Shown: piece after piece, positions 1 to 8,045 of the stretch | Layout of the letters: each line of letters opens with the position of its first letter | Numbering within the stretch: the stretch's first letter is position 1 | Assembly (NCBI RefSeq): GCF_003583405.1 | Contig: NZ_QXEC01000002.1 | Location: 248,001-312,000, forward strand | Length of the DNA: 64,000 bases | Origin: Micromonospora radicis | Lineage (GTDB): Bacteria; Actinomycetota; Actinomycetes; Mycobacteriales; Micromonosporaceae | Reading direction: 5' to 3' | Made by a program: the position numbers and the translations under genes | The notes under the pieces: generated by a model | The model's database searches: none | What the model was told of the DNA's origin: nothing | The model's input: the letters and a program-made list of their open reading frames with translations, nothing else

Positions 1-672
1 CTGACCACGCTGCGGGCCACCACCCCCGGCAGCACCGCCACCATCGGGTACGAGCGCGACGGCCAGCCCGCCACCACCGAGACCACGTTGGCCACCACCA
101 AGCGTCCGCCGATCGACAACCCCGACGGCCCGGTCACCGAGGTCTCCGCGCTCGGCGTGGGCCTGGTCCTCTCCACCCCCGGCCTGGTCAGCTACGGTCC
201 GGTCGAGGCGGTCGGCGCGACCAGCACCTTCATCGGTGACATGGCGGTGGCCACCGCCCAGGCGTTGCAGCGGCTGCCGGAGAAGATCCCGGCACTGTGG
301 CGGGCCATCACCGGCGGCGAACGGGACATCGACACCCCGATCAGCGTGGTCGGCGCCAGCGTCCTCGGCGGTGAGGCGGTCGCCAACAACGCCTGGGAAA
401 TCTTCATCATGCTGTTCATCTCGCTGAACTTCTTCATCGGGGTGTTCAACCTGCTGCCGCTGCTGCCGCTGGACGGCGGGCACATCGCCATCGCCTGGTT
501 CGAACGGGCCCGCTCCTGGGTGTACGCCCGGCTGCGCCGGCCCGACCCGGGACGTGTCGACTACTTCAAGCTGATGCCCTTCACGTACGTGGTGATCCTG
601 ATCGGTGGTGTCTTCACGCTGCTCACGATCACCGCGGACGTCGTCAACCCGATCACCCTCTTCCCAAGGTGA
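1..672 (+). CDS. rip1: Site-2 zinc metalloprotease (M50, Rip1/RseP-like), C-terminal part
   Basis: The open frame runs in from before the window, so only the C-terminal ~223 residues are visible. Near residue 155 the segment FNLLPLLPLDGGH is the conserved LDG motif of site-2 proteases; its Asp is the third zinc ligand. The HExxH helix and most of the PDZ domain lie upstream. Hydrophobic stretches flank the motif and a last membrane helix sits near the end. Family members cut transmembrane anti-sigma factors within the membrane. The gene ends directly against ispG (TGA then GTG, no gap), as in the mycobacterial dxr-rip1-gcpE cluster, so the two are probably cotranscribed. Confidence 0.9.
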   Translation: MTTLRATTPGSTATIGYERDGQPATTETTLATTKRPPIDNPDGPVTEVSALGVGLVLSTPGLVSYGPVEAVGATSTFIGDMAVATAQALQRLPEKIPALWRAITGGERDIDTPISVVGASVLGGEAVANNAWEIFIMLFISLNFFIGVFNLLPLLPLDGGHIAIAWFERARSWVYARLRRPDPGRVDYFKLMPFTYVVILIGGVFTLLTITADVVNPITLFPR

Positions 673-1854
673 GTGCCTGAAGTGACCGCTGTCAGCCTCG
701 GTATGCCCGCCGTACCGCCGCCGCCGCTGGCCCCCCGCCGGGCGAGCCGCCAGATCATGGTCGGTTCGGTGCCGGTCGGTGGTGGCGCCCCGGTCTCCGT
801 ACAGTCGATGACCACCACCCTCACCGCCGACGTCAACGCCACCCTCCAGCAGATCGCCGAGCTGACCGCCTCCGGCTGCCAGATCGTCCGGGTGGCGGTG
901 CCCAGCCAGGACGACGTGGAGGCGCTGCCGGCGATCGCCCGCAAGTCGCAGATCCCGGTGATCGCCGACATCCACTTCCAGCCCAAGTATGTCTTCGCCG
1001 CGATCGACGCCGGCTGCGCGGCGGTCCGGGTCAACCCGGGCAACATCCGTCAGTTCGACGACAAGGTGGCGGAGATCGCCCGGGCCGCCGCGGACGCGGG
1101 TACCCCGATCCGGATCGGGGTCAACGCCGGTTCCCTGGACAAGCGGCTGCTGACGAAGTACGGCAAGGCCACCGCCGAGGCGCTTGTCGAGTCGGCGCTG
1201 TGGGAGTGCTCGCTGTTCGAGGAGCACGGCTTCCGGGACATCAAGATCTCGGTCAAGCACAACGACCCGGTGGTCATGATCCGGGCGTACCGGCAGCTCG
1301 CCGAGCAGTGCGACTACCCGCTGCACCTGGGCGTGACCGAGGCTGGCCCGGCCTTCCAGGGCACCATCAAGTCGGCAGTCGCCTTCGGGGCGCTGCTCGC
1401 CGAGGGGATCGGGGACACCATCCGGGTGTCGCTCTCCGCTCCGCCGGTCGAGGAGATCAAGGTCGGCGCCCAGATCCTGGAGTCCCTCGGCCTACGTGAA
1501 CGCGGCCTGGAGATCGTCTCCTGCCCGTCCTGCGGCCGGGCCCAGGTGGACGTCTACAAGCTCGCCGAGGAGGTCACCGCCGGCCTGGAAGGGCTGCCGG
1601 TGCCGCTGCGGGTGGCCGTGATGGGTTGCGTGGTGAACGGACCGGGCGAGGCGCGCGAGGCCGACCTGGGCGTCGCCTCCGGCAACGGCAAGGGACAGAT
1701 CTTCGTCAAGGGTCAGGTCATCAAGACCGTGCCCGAGGGGCAGATCGTGGAGACCCTCATCGAAGAGGCGCTGCGGCTGGCCGACGAGATGGGCGCCGAA
1801 CTCCCCGAGGAACTGCGCGACCTACTCCCCGGCCCCACCGTCACCATCCACTGA
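673..1854 (+). CDS. ispG: 4-hydroxy-3-methylbut-2-en-1-yl diphosphate synthase (flavodoxin-type IspG)
   Basis: IspG (GcpE) is the [4Fe-4S] enzyme that converts MEcPP to HMBPP in the cytosolic MEP isoprenoid pathway. The 393-residue protein has the usual single-domain bacterial length. Cluster cysteines are visible in [11 protein letters not shown] and in [12 protein letters not shown], and the N-terminal TIM barrel carries VQSMTTT and ADIHF. The GTG start directly follows the upstream stop codon. A second in-frame GTG nine bases later is also possible and would shorten the protein by three residues. The context (site-2 protease upstream) matches other actinobacteria. Downstream lies a repeat-rich gap rather than the next core gene. 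Confidence 0.97.
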   Translation: MPEVTAVSLGMPAVPPPPLAPRRASRQIMVGSVPVGGGAPVSVQSMTTTLTADVNATLQQIAELTASGCQIVRVAVPSQDDVEALPAIARKSQIPVIADIHFQPKYVFAAIDAGCAAVRVNPGNIRQFDDKVAEIARAAADAGTPIRIGVNAGSLDKRLLTKYGKATAEALVESALWECSLFEEHGFRDIKISVKHNDPVVMIRAYRQLAEQCDYPLHLGVTEAGPAFQGTIKSAVAFGALLAEGIGDTIRVSLSAPPVEEIKVGAQILESLGLRERGLEIVSCPSCGRAQVDVYKLAEEVTAGLEGLPVPLRVAVMGCVVNGPGEAREADLGVASGNGKGQIFVKGQVIKTVPEGQIVETLIEEALRLADEMGAELPEELRDLLPGPTVTIH

Positions 1855-1872
1855 CCCGCCCACCCACACGCT

Positions 1873-2073
1873 CCGCCGTCACGTGCCACCCGCTCTGTCG
1901 AGCGTGTGCGACCAGCGCCGTCCCACGTGCCGCCCGCCTCGTTGAACGTGCGCCACCAGCTCCGCCGTCACGTGCCACCAGCTCCGCCGTCACGTGGCAC
2001 CCGCTCTGTTGAGCGTGTGCCACCAGTTCCGCCCTCACGTGCCACCCGCTCTGTTGAGCGTGTGCCACCAGCG
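1873..2073. repeat. 45-bp hairpin-forming tandem array downstream of ispG
   Basis: Four near-complete units (1873-1917, 1918-1961, 1984-2028, 2029-2073) plus a half unit (1962-1983) follow the ispG stop codon. Each full unit contains CGCTC-TGTT-GAGCG or a close variant. In the fourth block the arms extend to 13 nt (1994-2006 and 2011-2023) with one mismatch and a 4-nt loop, so each unit can form a stem-loop. Units begin with CCGCCGTCACGTG-like sequence. No convincing protein is encoded on either strand. The array may end ispG transcription or protect its mRNA. The half unit indicates slippage or recombination. Confidence 0.8.
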
Positions 2074-2097
2074 CCGCCGTACGCATACCGCCAGCCC

Positions 2098-2260
2098 TGT
2101 CGATCATGAGTGTTGGCGGTCGAAGCGCCCTGCTCTCACCATGGGGCTGGTGACCAACCTGCTCAACCCGAAGATCGCCATCCTTTGTGGGCGTTTGTGG
2201 GGGCGCGGGCCGCCAACGTGGAGCGGGTTGCCGGCGGGCGCCGCACATCCATGATCGACA
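2098..2260. repeat. Nested inverted-repeat block holding a LysE-like coding scrap
   Basis: Perfect 11-bp inverted ends TGTCGATCATG (2098-2108) and CATGATCGACA (2250-2260) enclose a second, nested inverted pair (GTTGGCGG at 2112-2119, CCGCCAAC at 2210-2217). Between them the + strand can encode GLVTNLLNPKIAIL, which resembles the NLLNPK region of LysE/RhtB amino-acid exporters, with no surrounding gene. The block looks like a small non-autonomous mobile element or a decayed gene trapped in one. The TGATCATGA ends resemble those of the palindrome at 9192-9250. Confidence 0.5.
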
Positions 2261-2348
2261 AGGCGGGTGGGCGGGAGGCCACCCCCGGTGCGGGTCGTGG
2301 CGTGGTTGCTCCCGATGTTGTTCGACGTGTGTCTGGTGATGTCCATGG

Positions 2349-2375
2349 TCACGCTCGATCCGGGATCGAGCGTGA
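2349..2375. terminator. Perfect 13-bp-arm palindrome (terminator or operator)
   Basis: Arms 2349-2361 and 2363-2375 are perfect reverse complements around a single central G at 2362. It lies downstream of the minus-strand padR gene (ending at 2554) and far downstream of ispG. It has no T-tract, so factor-independent termination is uncertain. A protein-binding site is the alternative. Confidence 0.5.
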
Positions 2376-2414
2376 TCCTGTATCGGGGGGCGGTGTCTCG
2401 GCACCGCCGTGGGG

Positions 2415-2530
2415 TCGGGCGACTGGGGTCGGTCGGGCGACTGGGGTCGGTCGGGGCGACTGGGGCGGTCGGCTGATTGCGGTCGGTCGGCTGATGCGGG
2501 CGGCCGGTTGAGGGCGGCCGGTTGAGGGGC
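2415..2530. repeat. G-rich short direct repeats in the ispG-padR gap
   Basis: Two perfect 18-bp units beginning TCGGGCGACTGGGG (2415-2432, 2433-2450) and a 19-bp variant (2451-2469) are followed by repeated GGTCGGCTGAT and CGGCCGGTTGAG motifs up to about 2530. No gene is evident. Together with the two repeat blocks upstream this fills the 699-nt gap 1855-2553, which appears to be non-coding. Confidence 0.7.
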
Positions 2531-2553
2531 GGCCGCCCGCACTGCCGGCGGGC

Positions 2554-3132
2554 TCACTCGGATTCGGCGAGGATGGCGTACAGCTTGCGGCGGGTCTCGT
2601 CGAGCACCTGGGCGGCGCGTTCCCGCTGGTCGTCGGTGCCGGTCAGCATGACCTGCCGCAGCGCGTGCATCGCCTGCGCGCCCGCGTTGCGGATGTCGTG
2701 CCAACTGTTGATGGTGTCCTCGGCCACCTCGGCCCACGGGGGTGTCTGCGCCGCCGTCTCGGCCTCGGCGCGTCCCTGCTCGGTGAGGGTGAACCGCTTC
2801 CGTCCGCCGCCTGACTCCGCGGTGGCGACGACCACGCCCTCGTCCTCCAGTAGCTGGAGGGTGGGGTAGATCGATCCGGGGCTGGGGCGCCAGGCCCCGC
2901 CGGTGCGGGAGTCGATCTCCTGGATCATCTCGTAGCCGTGCATCGGCCGCTCGGTGAGCAGGGCGAGCACCGCGTTGCGGACGTTGGGTCGGCGCCCCCG
3001 GCCGCGCCCTCGGCCGCCCCGGCCGTGGCCTTCGCCGCCGTGTGGGAAGTGCGGGAAGGGTGGTCCGGCGGGGAAGCCGAAGCCGCGCATCCGGGCCTCG
3101 TGCAGGAGGTGCCCACGTCGATGGAACTTCAT
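2554..3132 (-). CDS. PadR-family transcriptional regulator
   Basis: The 192-residue protein starts at the ATG at 3132, preceded by a strong AGGAAAGGA ribosome site; a longer frame from 3168 would remove that signal. After a Gly/Arg/His-rich N-terminal region of ~55 residues comes the PadR winged helix: NAVLALLTERPMHGYEMIQEI, then the GSIYPTLQLLEDEG recognition segment and the GGGRKRFTLTEQGR wing. The C-terminal ~70 residues form the helical dimerisation region. The His/Gly/Arg-rich N-terminus is unusual and might bind metal or DNA. A symmetric operator lies just upstream (3162-3185), pointing to autorepression. No obvious target transporter is adjacent on the same strand, so its regulon is unknown. 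Confidence 0.9.
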   Translation of the reverse strand: MKFHRRGHLLHEARMRGFGFPAGPPFPHFPHGGEGHGRGGRGRGRGRRPNVRNAVLALLTERPMHGYEMIQEIDSRTGGAWRPSPGSIYPTLQLLEDEGVVVATAESGGGRKRFTLTEQGRAEAETAAQTPPWAEVAEDTINSWHDIRNAGAQAMHALRQVMLTGTDDQRERAAQVLDETRRKLYAILAESE

Positions 3133-3161
3133 CTGATGTCCTTTCCTGGACTGTCGCTGAT

Positions 3162-3185
3162 GCATCAACGATATATCGCCAATGC
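3162..3185. promoter_or_regulatory. PadR operator candidate
   Basis: GCAT (3162-3165), GATATATC (3170-3177) and ATGC (3182-3185) are exactly symmetric about 3173/3174, with 4-nt spacers on each side. The AT-rich core stands out from its surroundings. It lies about 30 bp upstream of the padR start, over its likely -10 region, which fits autorepression. Confidence 0.65.
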
Positions 3186-3304
3186 AACGCCGACAACTCT
3201 CGGGCAGGCGGTGGTCTGGGTGGTTCGTACTGGTCCCTGCCCGGATGGGCGGCCGGGCGTCGGGCCACGGTTACCGTCCGCCAACACGAGTAGGACGGAT
3301 CTGG

Positions 3305-3310
3305 CAGGCT
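3305..3310 (+). promoter_or_regulatory. -10 element of leaderless GNAT transcript
   Basis: CAGGCT lies 7 nt before the GTG start at 3318, and no ribosome-binding site is present. The surrounding 15-mer CGGATCTGGCAGGCT also occurs before truB at 41615-41629. Confidence 0.5.
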
Positions 3311-3317
3311 GGTAGCC

Positions 3318-4157
3318 GTGCTGACGGCGCCGGTGCGGCAACTGGGGGAGTCGGAACGTCGCGCGGTCGAGCGGCTGCTCGACCTCGATCCGTACGCGAG
3401 CGCGCAGGTCGCGGAGCGGGTCGCCGCGCGCGGGCTGGCGTGGTGGCGGGCCGAGGGTCGGGTGCTCGGGTACGGCTCCCGGCGCAACCTCGAATCGGTG
3501 TGCTGGCTGGGCGGCAACCTGACCCCGGTGCTGGCCGGTCGGCAGGCGGTCGCCGCCTTCGCCGACCTGCTCGCCGGCGAGGAACGGCTCTGCTCCTCGA
3601 TCGTGGGGCGGGCCGATGCGGTGCTGGAGTTGTGGGACCGCCTCTCCGACACCTGGGGACCGGCCCGGGACGTACGCCCGAACCAGCCGTTGCTGGCCAC
3701 CGACGCGTTGCCCGAGGTCGCCGCCGACCCGGAGGTGCGGCGGGTCCGTGGCGGTGAACTCGACCTGCTCTTCCCGGCCGCGGTGGCGATGTACACCGAG
3801 GAGGTCGGGGTCTCGCCGCTGGCCGAGGACGGGGGGCGCGGGTACCGGCGCCGGGTCACCGACATGATCCGCTCCGGCCGGGCGTACGCCCGGTTCGTCG
3901 ATGGTCGGGTGGTGTTCAAGGCCGAACTGGCGGTCGTCACCCGGCGCACGGCGCAGGTGCAGGGGGTCTGGGTGGCGCCCGAGTGGCGTGGCCGGGGGAT
4001 CGCCACCGCGGCCATGGCGGCGGTGGTACGCGACGCGCTCACCCGTGTCGCCCCGACGGTCAGCCTCTACGTCAACGACTTCAACCGGCCCGCCCGGCGG
4101 GTCTACCAGCGCTGCGGCTTCCGCCCGGTCGGTACGTTGGCCACCGTCCTCTTCTGA
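3318..4157 (+). CDS. GNAT N-acetyltransferase with N-terminal DUF4081-like domain
   Basis: The 279-residue protein has an N-terminal ~130-residue domain of the DUF4081 type and a C-terminal GCN5-related acetyltransferase fold. The acetyl-CoA loop is seen in VWVAPEWRGRGIATAAM (near residues 220-236), followed by VSLYVNDFNRPARRVYQRCGF, the typical alpha4/beta6 region. In mycobacteria a protein of this architecture sits directly beside gcpE, so this is the conserved partner of ispG, here separated from it by a repeat block and padR. The substrate is unknown. The GTG start is probably leaderless. Confidence 0.85.
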   Translation: MLTAPVRQLGESERRAVERLLDLDPYASAQVAERVAARGLAWWRAEGRVLGYGSRRNLESVCWLGGNLTPVLAGRQAVAAFADLLAGEERLCSSIVGRADAVLELWDRLSDTWGPARDVRPNQPLLATDALPEVAADPEVRRVRGGELDLLFPAAVAMYTEEVGVSPLAEDGGRGYRRRVTDMIRSGRAYARFVDGRVVFKAELAVVTRRTAQVQGVWVAPEWRGRGIATAAMAAVVRDALTRVAPTVSLYVNDFNRPARRVYQRCGFRPVGTLATVLF

Positions 4158-4254
4158 GCCGCAGCTCAGGGACGGTGCGCTGGCGGTTTCCGCCGCGTGT
4201 GCCGGCTCACCTGAAAATGCGTTGAGCCGGCCGGCTCGGCCCAGCAGGCTGGAA

Positions 4255-4275
4255 CCTCCGCCACCAAACCGGAGG
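4255..4275 (+). promoter_or_regulatory. Possible ribosome-site-sequestering hairpin before ABC exporter
   Basis: CCTCCG (4255-4260) can pair with CGGAGG (4270-4275), which contains the Shine-Dalgarno of the ABC gene starting at 4285. If transcription begins upstream of 4255 the hairpin would hide the ribosome site. A CAGGCT at 4245-4250 could instead be a -10 that starts the RNA inside the left arm, so this is speculative. Confidence 0.3.
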
Positions 4276-4284
4276 AACCGACCC

Positions 4285-7200
4285 ATGCGCCTGCTTCGTG
4301 ATCTGTGGGTCACCTCGCCTCGCCGGATGACCCTGGTGGTCGTCCTGATCATGGTCGGTGGCATCGGACAGGCGGCGACCGCGGCGCTGGCCGGGCCGGT
4401 GCTGGTCTCGCGGTCGGTCGGGTTCTTCGCGCTGCTGTCGGTGGCCCTGGTGGCCGCCGTGCTCAGCGACCTGGTGATCAGCCTGGTGATGGCCGGTGTG
4501 ACCGCCGACTGGTCCGCCGACCTACGCCGACGGTTGTGCCGGGTGGCGATGGGCCAGCCCGTACCGGCCCTGGAGACCACCCCCGTCGGCGAGATGCTCG
4601 ACCGCATCGACGGCGACGTCTACGACGTGGCCTCCGGGGTACGCGGTCCGGGCACCCGGCTGGCGCAGGCACTGGCCGTGGGTCTGCTGTCCACCCTCGT
4701 CGGCCTCACCGTCTGGTGGCCGGCCGGGCTGGGCATGCTGTTGGTGGTCGTCCTGCTCGCGGTCACCCTGCGCCGACCCGCCGGGCGGATCGCCCCGGCC
4801 CGGATGAAGGAGGAGGCGGCCTGGTCGGACCTGGCGGCGGTGATGGAGGAGTCCATCCACGGCCAGGACGACGTACGCACCAGCCTGGCCCGGCCGTACG
4901 TGTTGCGGCTGTACGCCCGCCGCGCGGCCGAGGTGCTCCGCCGCGGGTTGCGGGTCTGGCGGATGTCGGCGCAGGTCAACACCATCGCGGCCGGGGTGAC
5001 CCGGGTCGGCATCGCGCTGGTGGTGCTCGGCGGGGTGTGGGCGCTGAGCACCGGTCGCGTCGACGCCGCCCGGCTGACCGCGATCTGGCTGCTCGCCCTC
5101 TCGCTGGGCATGACCGTCGAACACGTCAGCCGGATGGTGCCCGAGGTGCAGTACGCCCTCGGCGCCTGGGGTCGGGTGCAGCTGCTGCAGAACTCCCCGC
5201 AGGAACCGGTCGGCGGCGACGCACCGGTCGACGGGGATCTCGTCATCCGCGACCTGACCTTCCACTACCCGGCCGGCGGATCCGACGCCGACCGCGGTGC
5301 CGCGCTGCGCGGGGTCGACCTCACCTTCACCCGGGGCCGCTCGTACGCCCTGGTGGGCCGGACCGGTTCGGGCAAGTCGACGCTGGCCAAGGTGCTCACC
5401 CGGGCCGTCGACGTACCGCCCGGCACGGTGCTGCTCGGTGGCCGCGACGTGTTGGAACTGGACGTCGAGCAGCTACGCCGGTGGGTCGCGGTGGTGCCGC
5501 AGCGTACCGAGATCCTCGCCGGCACCCTCGCCGAGAACGTGGCGCTGTTCGACCCCGCCCTGCTCACCGCCGCCCGCGACGCCCTGCACGAGCTGGGTCT
5601 GGCCGGCTGGATCGCCGAACTGCCGGCCGGGCTGGACACCCGCCTCGGCGAGGGCGGGCACGTGCTCTCCGCCGGGCAGGAACAGTTGGTCGCCTTCGCC
5701 CGCATCCTGGTCCGCGACCCGCACGTGGTGATCCTCGACGAGGCCACCGCCCGGCTCGACCCGGTCACCGAGACCCGGGTACAGCAGGCCACCGAGCGGC
5801 TGCTCCGGGACCGGATCGGCATCGTCATCGCGCACCGGCTGTCGTCGGTGCGTCAGTGCGACGAGGTGGTGGTGCTGGCCGACGGCGCGGTGGTCGAGGC
5901 CGCCCCGCTGGCCCGGTCCCGTCGCTTCGCCGAACTGCTCGCGGCCAGCCACTCAGGTGCGTACGGCGACGGTGACCTGCTGGCCGCGCCGGATGCCGAC
6001 TGGGACTCCGCCGAACCGGCCCTGGTCGGCGCCGCGTCCGCGGGCGGGGTCGCCTCGGTGGGCGGCGCCGGTGTGGCCAGCCGCGAGGGGCATCGGCCGT
6101 CAGCTTCGCCGACCGAGGGGGACCGCACCACCGCGCTCGCGGCCGACGACCCGCCCGGCCCGCAGGTCGCCGACCCGCCCGGCCCGCTGGCGATCGCCGA
6201 CCCGTCCGGCCCGCCGGGCGCCGTCGACCAGCCCGGTCCGCCGGCGGGGGCCGAGCGACCGGGCCCGTTGGCGGTCGGTGACCAGCCCGGCACGTTGGCC
6301 GGCGTCGAACGCCGGCCGGCCCCGTTGCTGCGTACGCTGCGGGAGATCTTCCGGCTCTGCCTGAACGACCCCCGCTACGGCGCGGCGGCGGTCGGGATCT
6401 TCGGGGTGCTGGCCGTGTTCGGCCTGGACGGGCCGGTACTGGCCTGGCTCTGGGCCGACGTGGTCGACGGCACCGGTGACCCCTGGTTGCCGGCGCTGGG
6501 CATCGCGGCCGGACTGATCCTCGCCATTCCCGCGCACTACTGGACCCACCTGTGGTTCCCGGCCTGGTGGGTGCGGCAGATGCTGCGGATCAGCGCCCGC
6601 CTGGTGTACGGCCAGACCGGCCCGCGCCGGGTCAGCCGGCACACCCCGGCGGAGGTGGTGGCCCAGGGCGGCGACACCGAGCGGGTGGTGCAACTCGCCG
6701 ACAACGTGCTCGACCAGGCGGTCGGCCTGATTCTGCTGGTGGTGATGACCCTGGTCACCGGCAGCGTGGTGCCCGGACTGTTCTTCCTCGGCACGATGGT
6801 GCTCTCCGGGCTGGCCGCGACGGCGTTCGGGCCCCGGCTGGAGCGGGCGGCGCGGGACACCGTGACCGCGCGGGCGGCGTTCGCCACCGCGTTGGTCTCC
6901 ACGCTCTCGGCCGCCCGGACGGTGAAGCTCGCCGGGGCCACCCGGCCGGTGCTGCGCCACCTCGCCGAACTCGACACGGTACGCAGCGAGCGGCAGCGCC
7001 GGGAGATCGCCGTGCAGGTGTGGGCCCGGTCCACGCCCGCGCTGGCCAGCGGGCTGCTGCCGATCGCGGTCTGGGCACTGTTCCTCAACGGCACGATCAC
7101 CGCCGCGGCGGCGCTGGTCGCGGTCGCCACGCTGGGCGCGGCCCGCTGGTTCGCCTGGACCACGGCGTCGCTGATCTCGCAGGTCCCCTCGGCGCGGGTG

Positions 7201-7998
7201 TGGACCCGGCGGACGGCGGAGATGACCGGGATCGAGGCGTACTCGGCGCGGGTGCCCGGTGTCGACCTCGCCGCCGGGACGGCACCCGCCCCGCCGGTGG
7301 CCCCGCGCACCCCGTTGCGCCGGCTGGAACTGGTCGGCTTCGGCGTCCGGCACACCGACGGCACCGTCGCGGTACGCGACGTCGACCTGACCGTGGAACG
7401 CGGGCAGCTGGTCCTGGTCCTCGGCCCGGTCGGATCGGGCAAGTCGTCGCTGCTGCGCGCCCTGGCCGGGATCGCGCCGCACACCGGGCAGTTGACCTGG
7501 AACGGCGAACCGGTCACCGATCCGGAACTGTTCCTGCGTCCCAACCAGGTCGGCTACGTGGGCCAGCTGCCCAGGGTGCTTTCCGGCACGGTCGCCGACA
7601 ACATCACCCTCGGCCATCCGGTGGACGCCGGCCACGCGGTGACCACGGCCCAGTTGGAACACGACCTGGCCGCCACCGGCAGCGGCCTCGGGCTGCTCAT
7701 CGGGCACAAGGGCACCCGGCTCTCCGGCGGGCAACTACAGCGCCTGGCGCTGGCCCGGGCATTGGCACCGCGTACCGAACTGCTGGTGGCCGACGACGTC
7801 TCCTCCGCGCTGGACGTCACCACCGAGCTGGCCCTGTGGCAGGCGCTGCGCGACCGTGGGGTCACCGTGGTGGGCTCCACCTCGAAACGCGCCGCGCTGG
7901 TCCGCGCCGACCACGTGGTGGTGCTCACCGGCGGCGTGGTGCAGGCCCAGGGGCCGTGGCGCGACCTGGAGCAGCGTTGGGGGCATCTGGCGGGTTGA
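4285..7998 (+). CDS. Single-chain two-module ABC exporter (TMD-NBD-TMD-NBD)
   Basis: The 1237-residue protein fuses two exporter half-units. The ATG at 4285 has a GGAGG site ten bases upstream. Module 1: membrane helices ~10-290, Walker A GRTGSGKST (~358), signature LSAGQ (~461), Walker B plus catalytic Glu in VILDEAT (~484), switch His in IVIAHRLSS (~516). A proline-rich linker (~600-675) repeats PGP. Module 2: helices ~690-960, Walker A GPVGSGKSS (~1048), canonical LSGGQ (~1146), but LLVADD with Asp for the catalytic Glu, and GSTSKRAAL with Ser at the switch-His position. One ATP site is therefore canonical (NBD1 plus the NBD2 signature) and the other degenerate. Substrate is unknown; multidrug or lipid export is typical of the family. 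Confidence 0.93.
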   Translation: MRLLRDLWVTSPRRMTLVVVLIMVGGIGQAATAALAGPVLVSRSVGFFALLSVALVAAVLSDLVISLVMAGVTADWSADLRRRLCRVAMGQPVPALETTPVGEMLDRIDGDVYDVASGVRGPGTRLAQALAVGLLSTLVGLTVWWPAGLGMLLVVVLLAVTLRRPAGRIAPARMKEEAAWSDLAAVMEESIHGQDDVRTSLARPYVLRLYARRAAEVLRRGLRVWRMSAQVNTIAAGVTRVGIALVVLGGVWALSTGRVDAARLTAIWLLALSLGMTVEHVSRMVPEVQYALGAWGRVQLLQNSPQEPVGGDAPVDGDLVIRDLTFHYPAGGSDADRGAALRGVDLTFTRGRSYALVGRTGSGKSTLAKVLTRAVDVPPGTVLLGGRDVLELDVEQLRRWVAVVPQRTEILAGTLAENVALFDPALLTAARDALHELGLAGWIAELPAGLDTRLGEGGHVLSAGQEQLVAFARILVRDPHVVILDEATARLDPVTETRVQQATERLLRDRIGIVIAHRLSSVRQCDEVVVLADGAVVEAAPLARSRRFAELLAASHSGAYGDGDLLAAPDADWDSAEPALVGAASAGGVASVGGAGVASREGHRPSASPTEGDRTTALAADDPPGPQVADPPGPLAIADPSGPPGAVDQPGPPAGAERPGPLAVGDQPGTLAGVERRPAPLLRTLREIFRLCLNDPRYGAAAVGIFGVLAVFGLDGPVLAWLWADVVDGTGDPWLPALGIAAGLILAIPAHYWTHLWFPAWWVRQMLRISARLVYGQTGPRRVSRHTPAEVVAQGGDTERVVQLADNVLDQAVGLILLVVMTLVTGSVVPGLFFLGTMVLSGLAATAFGPRLERAARDTVTARAAFATALVSTLSAARTVKLAGATRPVLRHLAELDTVRSERQRREIAVQVWARSTPALASGLLPIAVWALFLNGTITAAAALVAVATLGAARWFAWTTASLISQVPSARVWTRRTAEMTGIEAYSARVPGVDLAAGTAPAPPVAPRTPLRRLELVGFGVRHTDGTVAVRDVDLTVERGQLVLVLGPVGSGKSSLLRALAGIAPHTGQLTWNGEPVTDPELFLRPNQVGYVGQLPRVLSGTVADNITLGHPVDAGHAVTTAQLEHDLAATGSGLGLLIGHKGTRLSGGQLQRLALARALAPRTELLVADDVSSALDVTTELALWQALRDRGVTVVGSTSKRAALVRADHVVVLTGGVVQAQGPWRDLEQRWGHLAG

Positions 7999-7999
7999 G

Positions 8000-8040
8000 C
8001 CGGTCCGGCCTCCCGGGTCGCTGCCGGGAAGCCGGACCGG
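8000..8040. terminator. Bidirectional terminator hairpin
   Basis: 17-nt arms (8000-8016 and 8024-8040) match at 16 positions around a 7-nt loop, between the convergent ABC exporter and the OYE gene. No T-tract is present. Confidence 0.7.
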
Positions 8041-8045
8041 GGCGT

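Noticed and set aside
1873..2073. CRISPR array
   Set aside because: Units are contiguous (no unique spacers of regular length), contain hairpins throughout, and no cas gene is in the window.
1841..4042. Very long minus-strand open frame across ispG end, padR and GNAT
   Set aside because: It is a shadow of high-GC third-position bias: Arg/Pro/Ser-rich, lacks domains, spans the repeat array and overlaps two recognisable genes in other frames. Similar long opposite frames over pnp, infB, map and the ABC exporter were dropped for the same reason.
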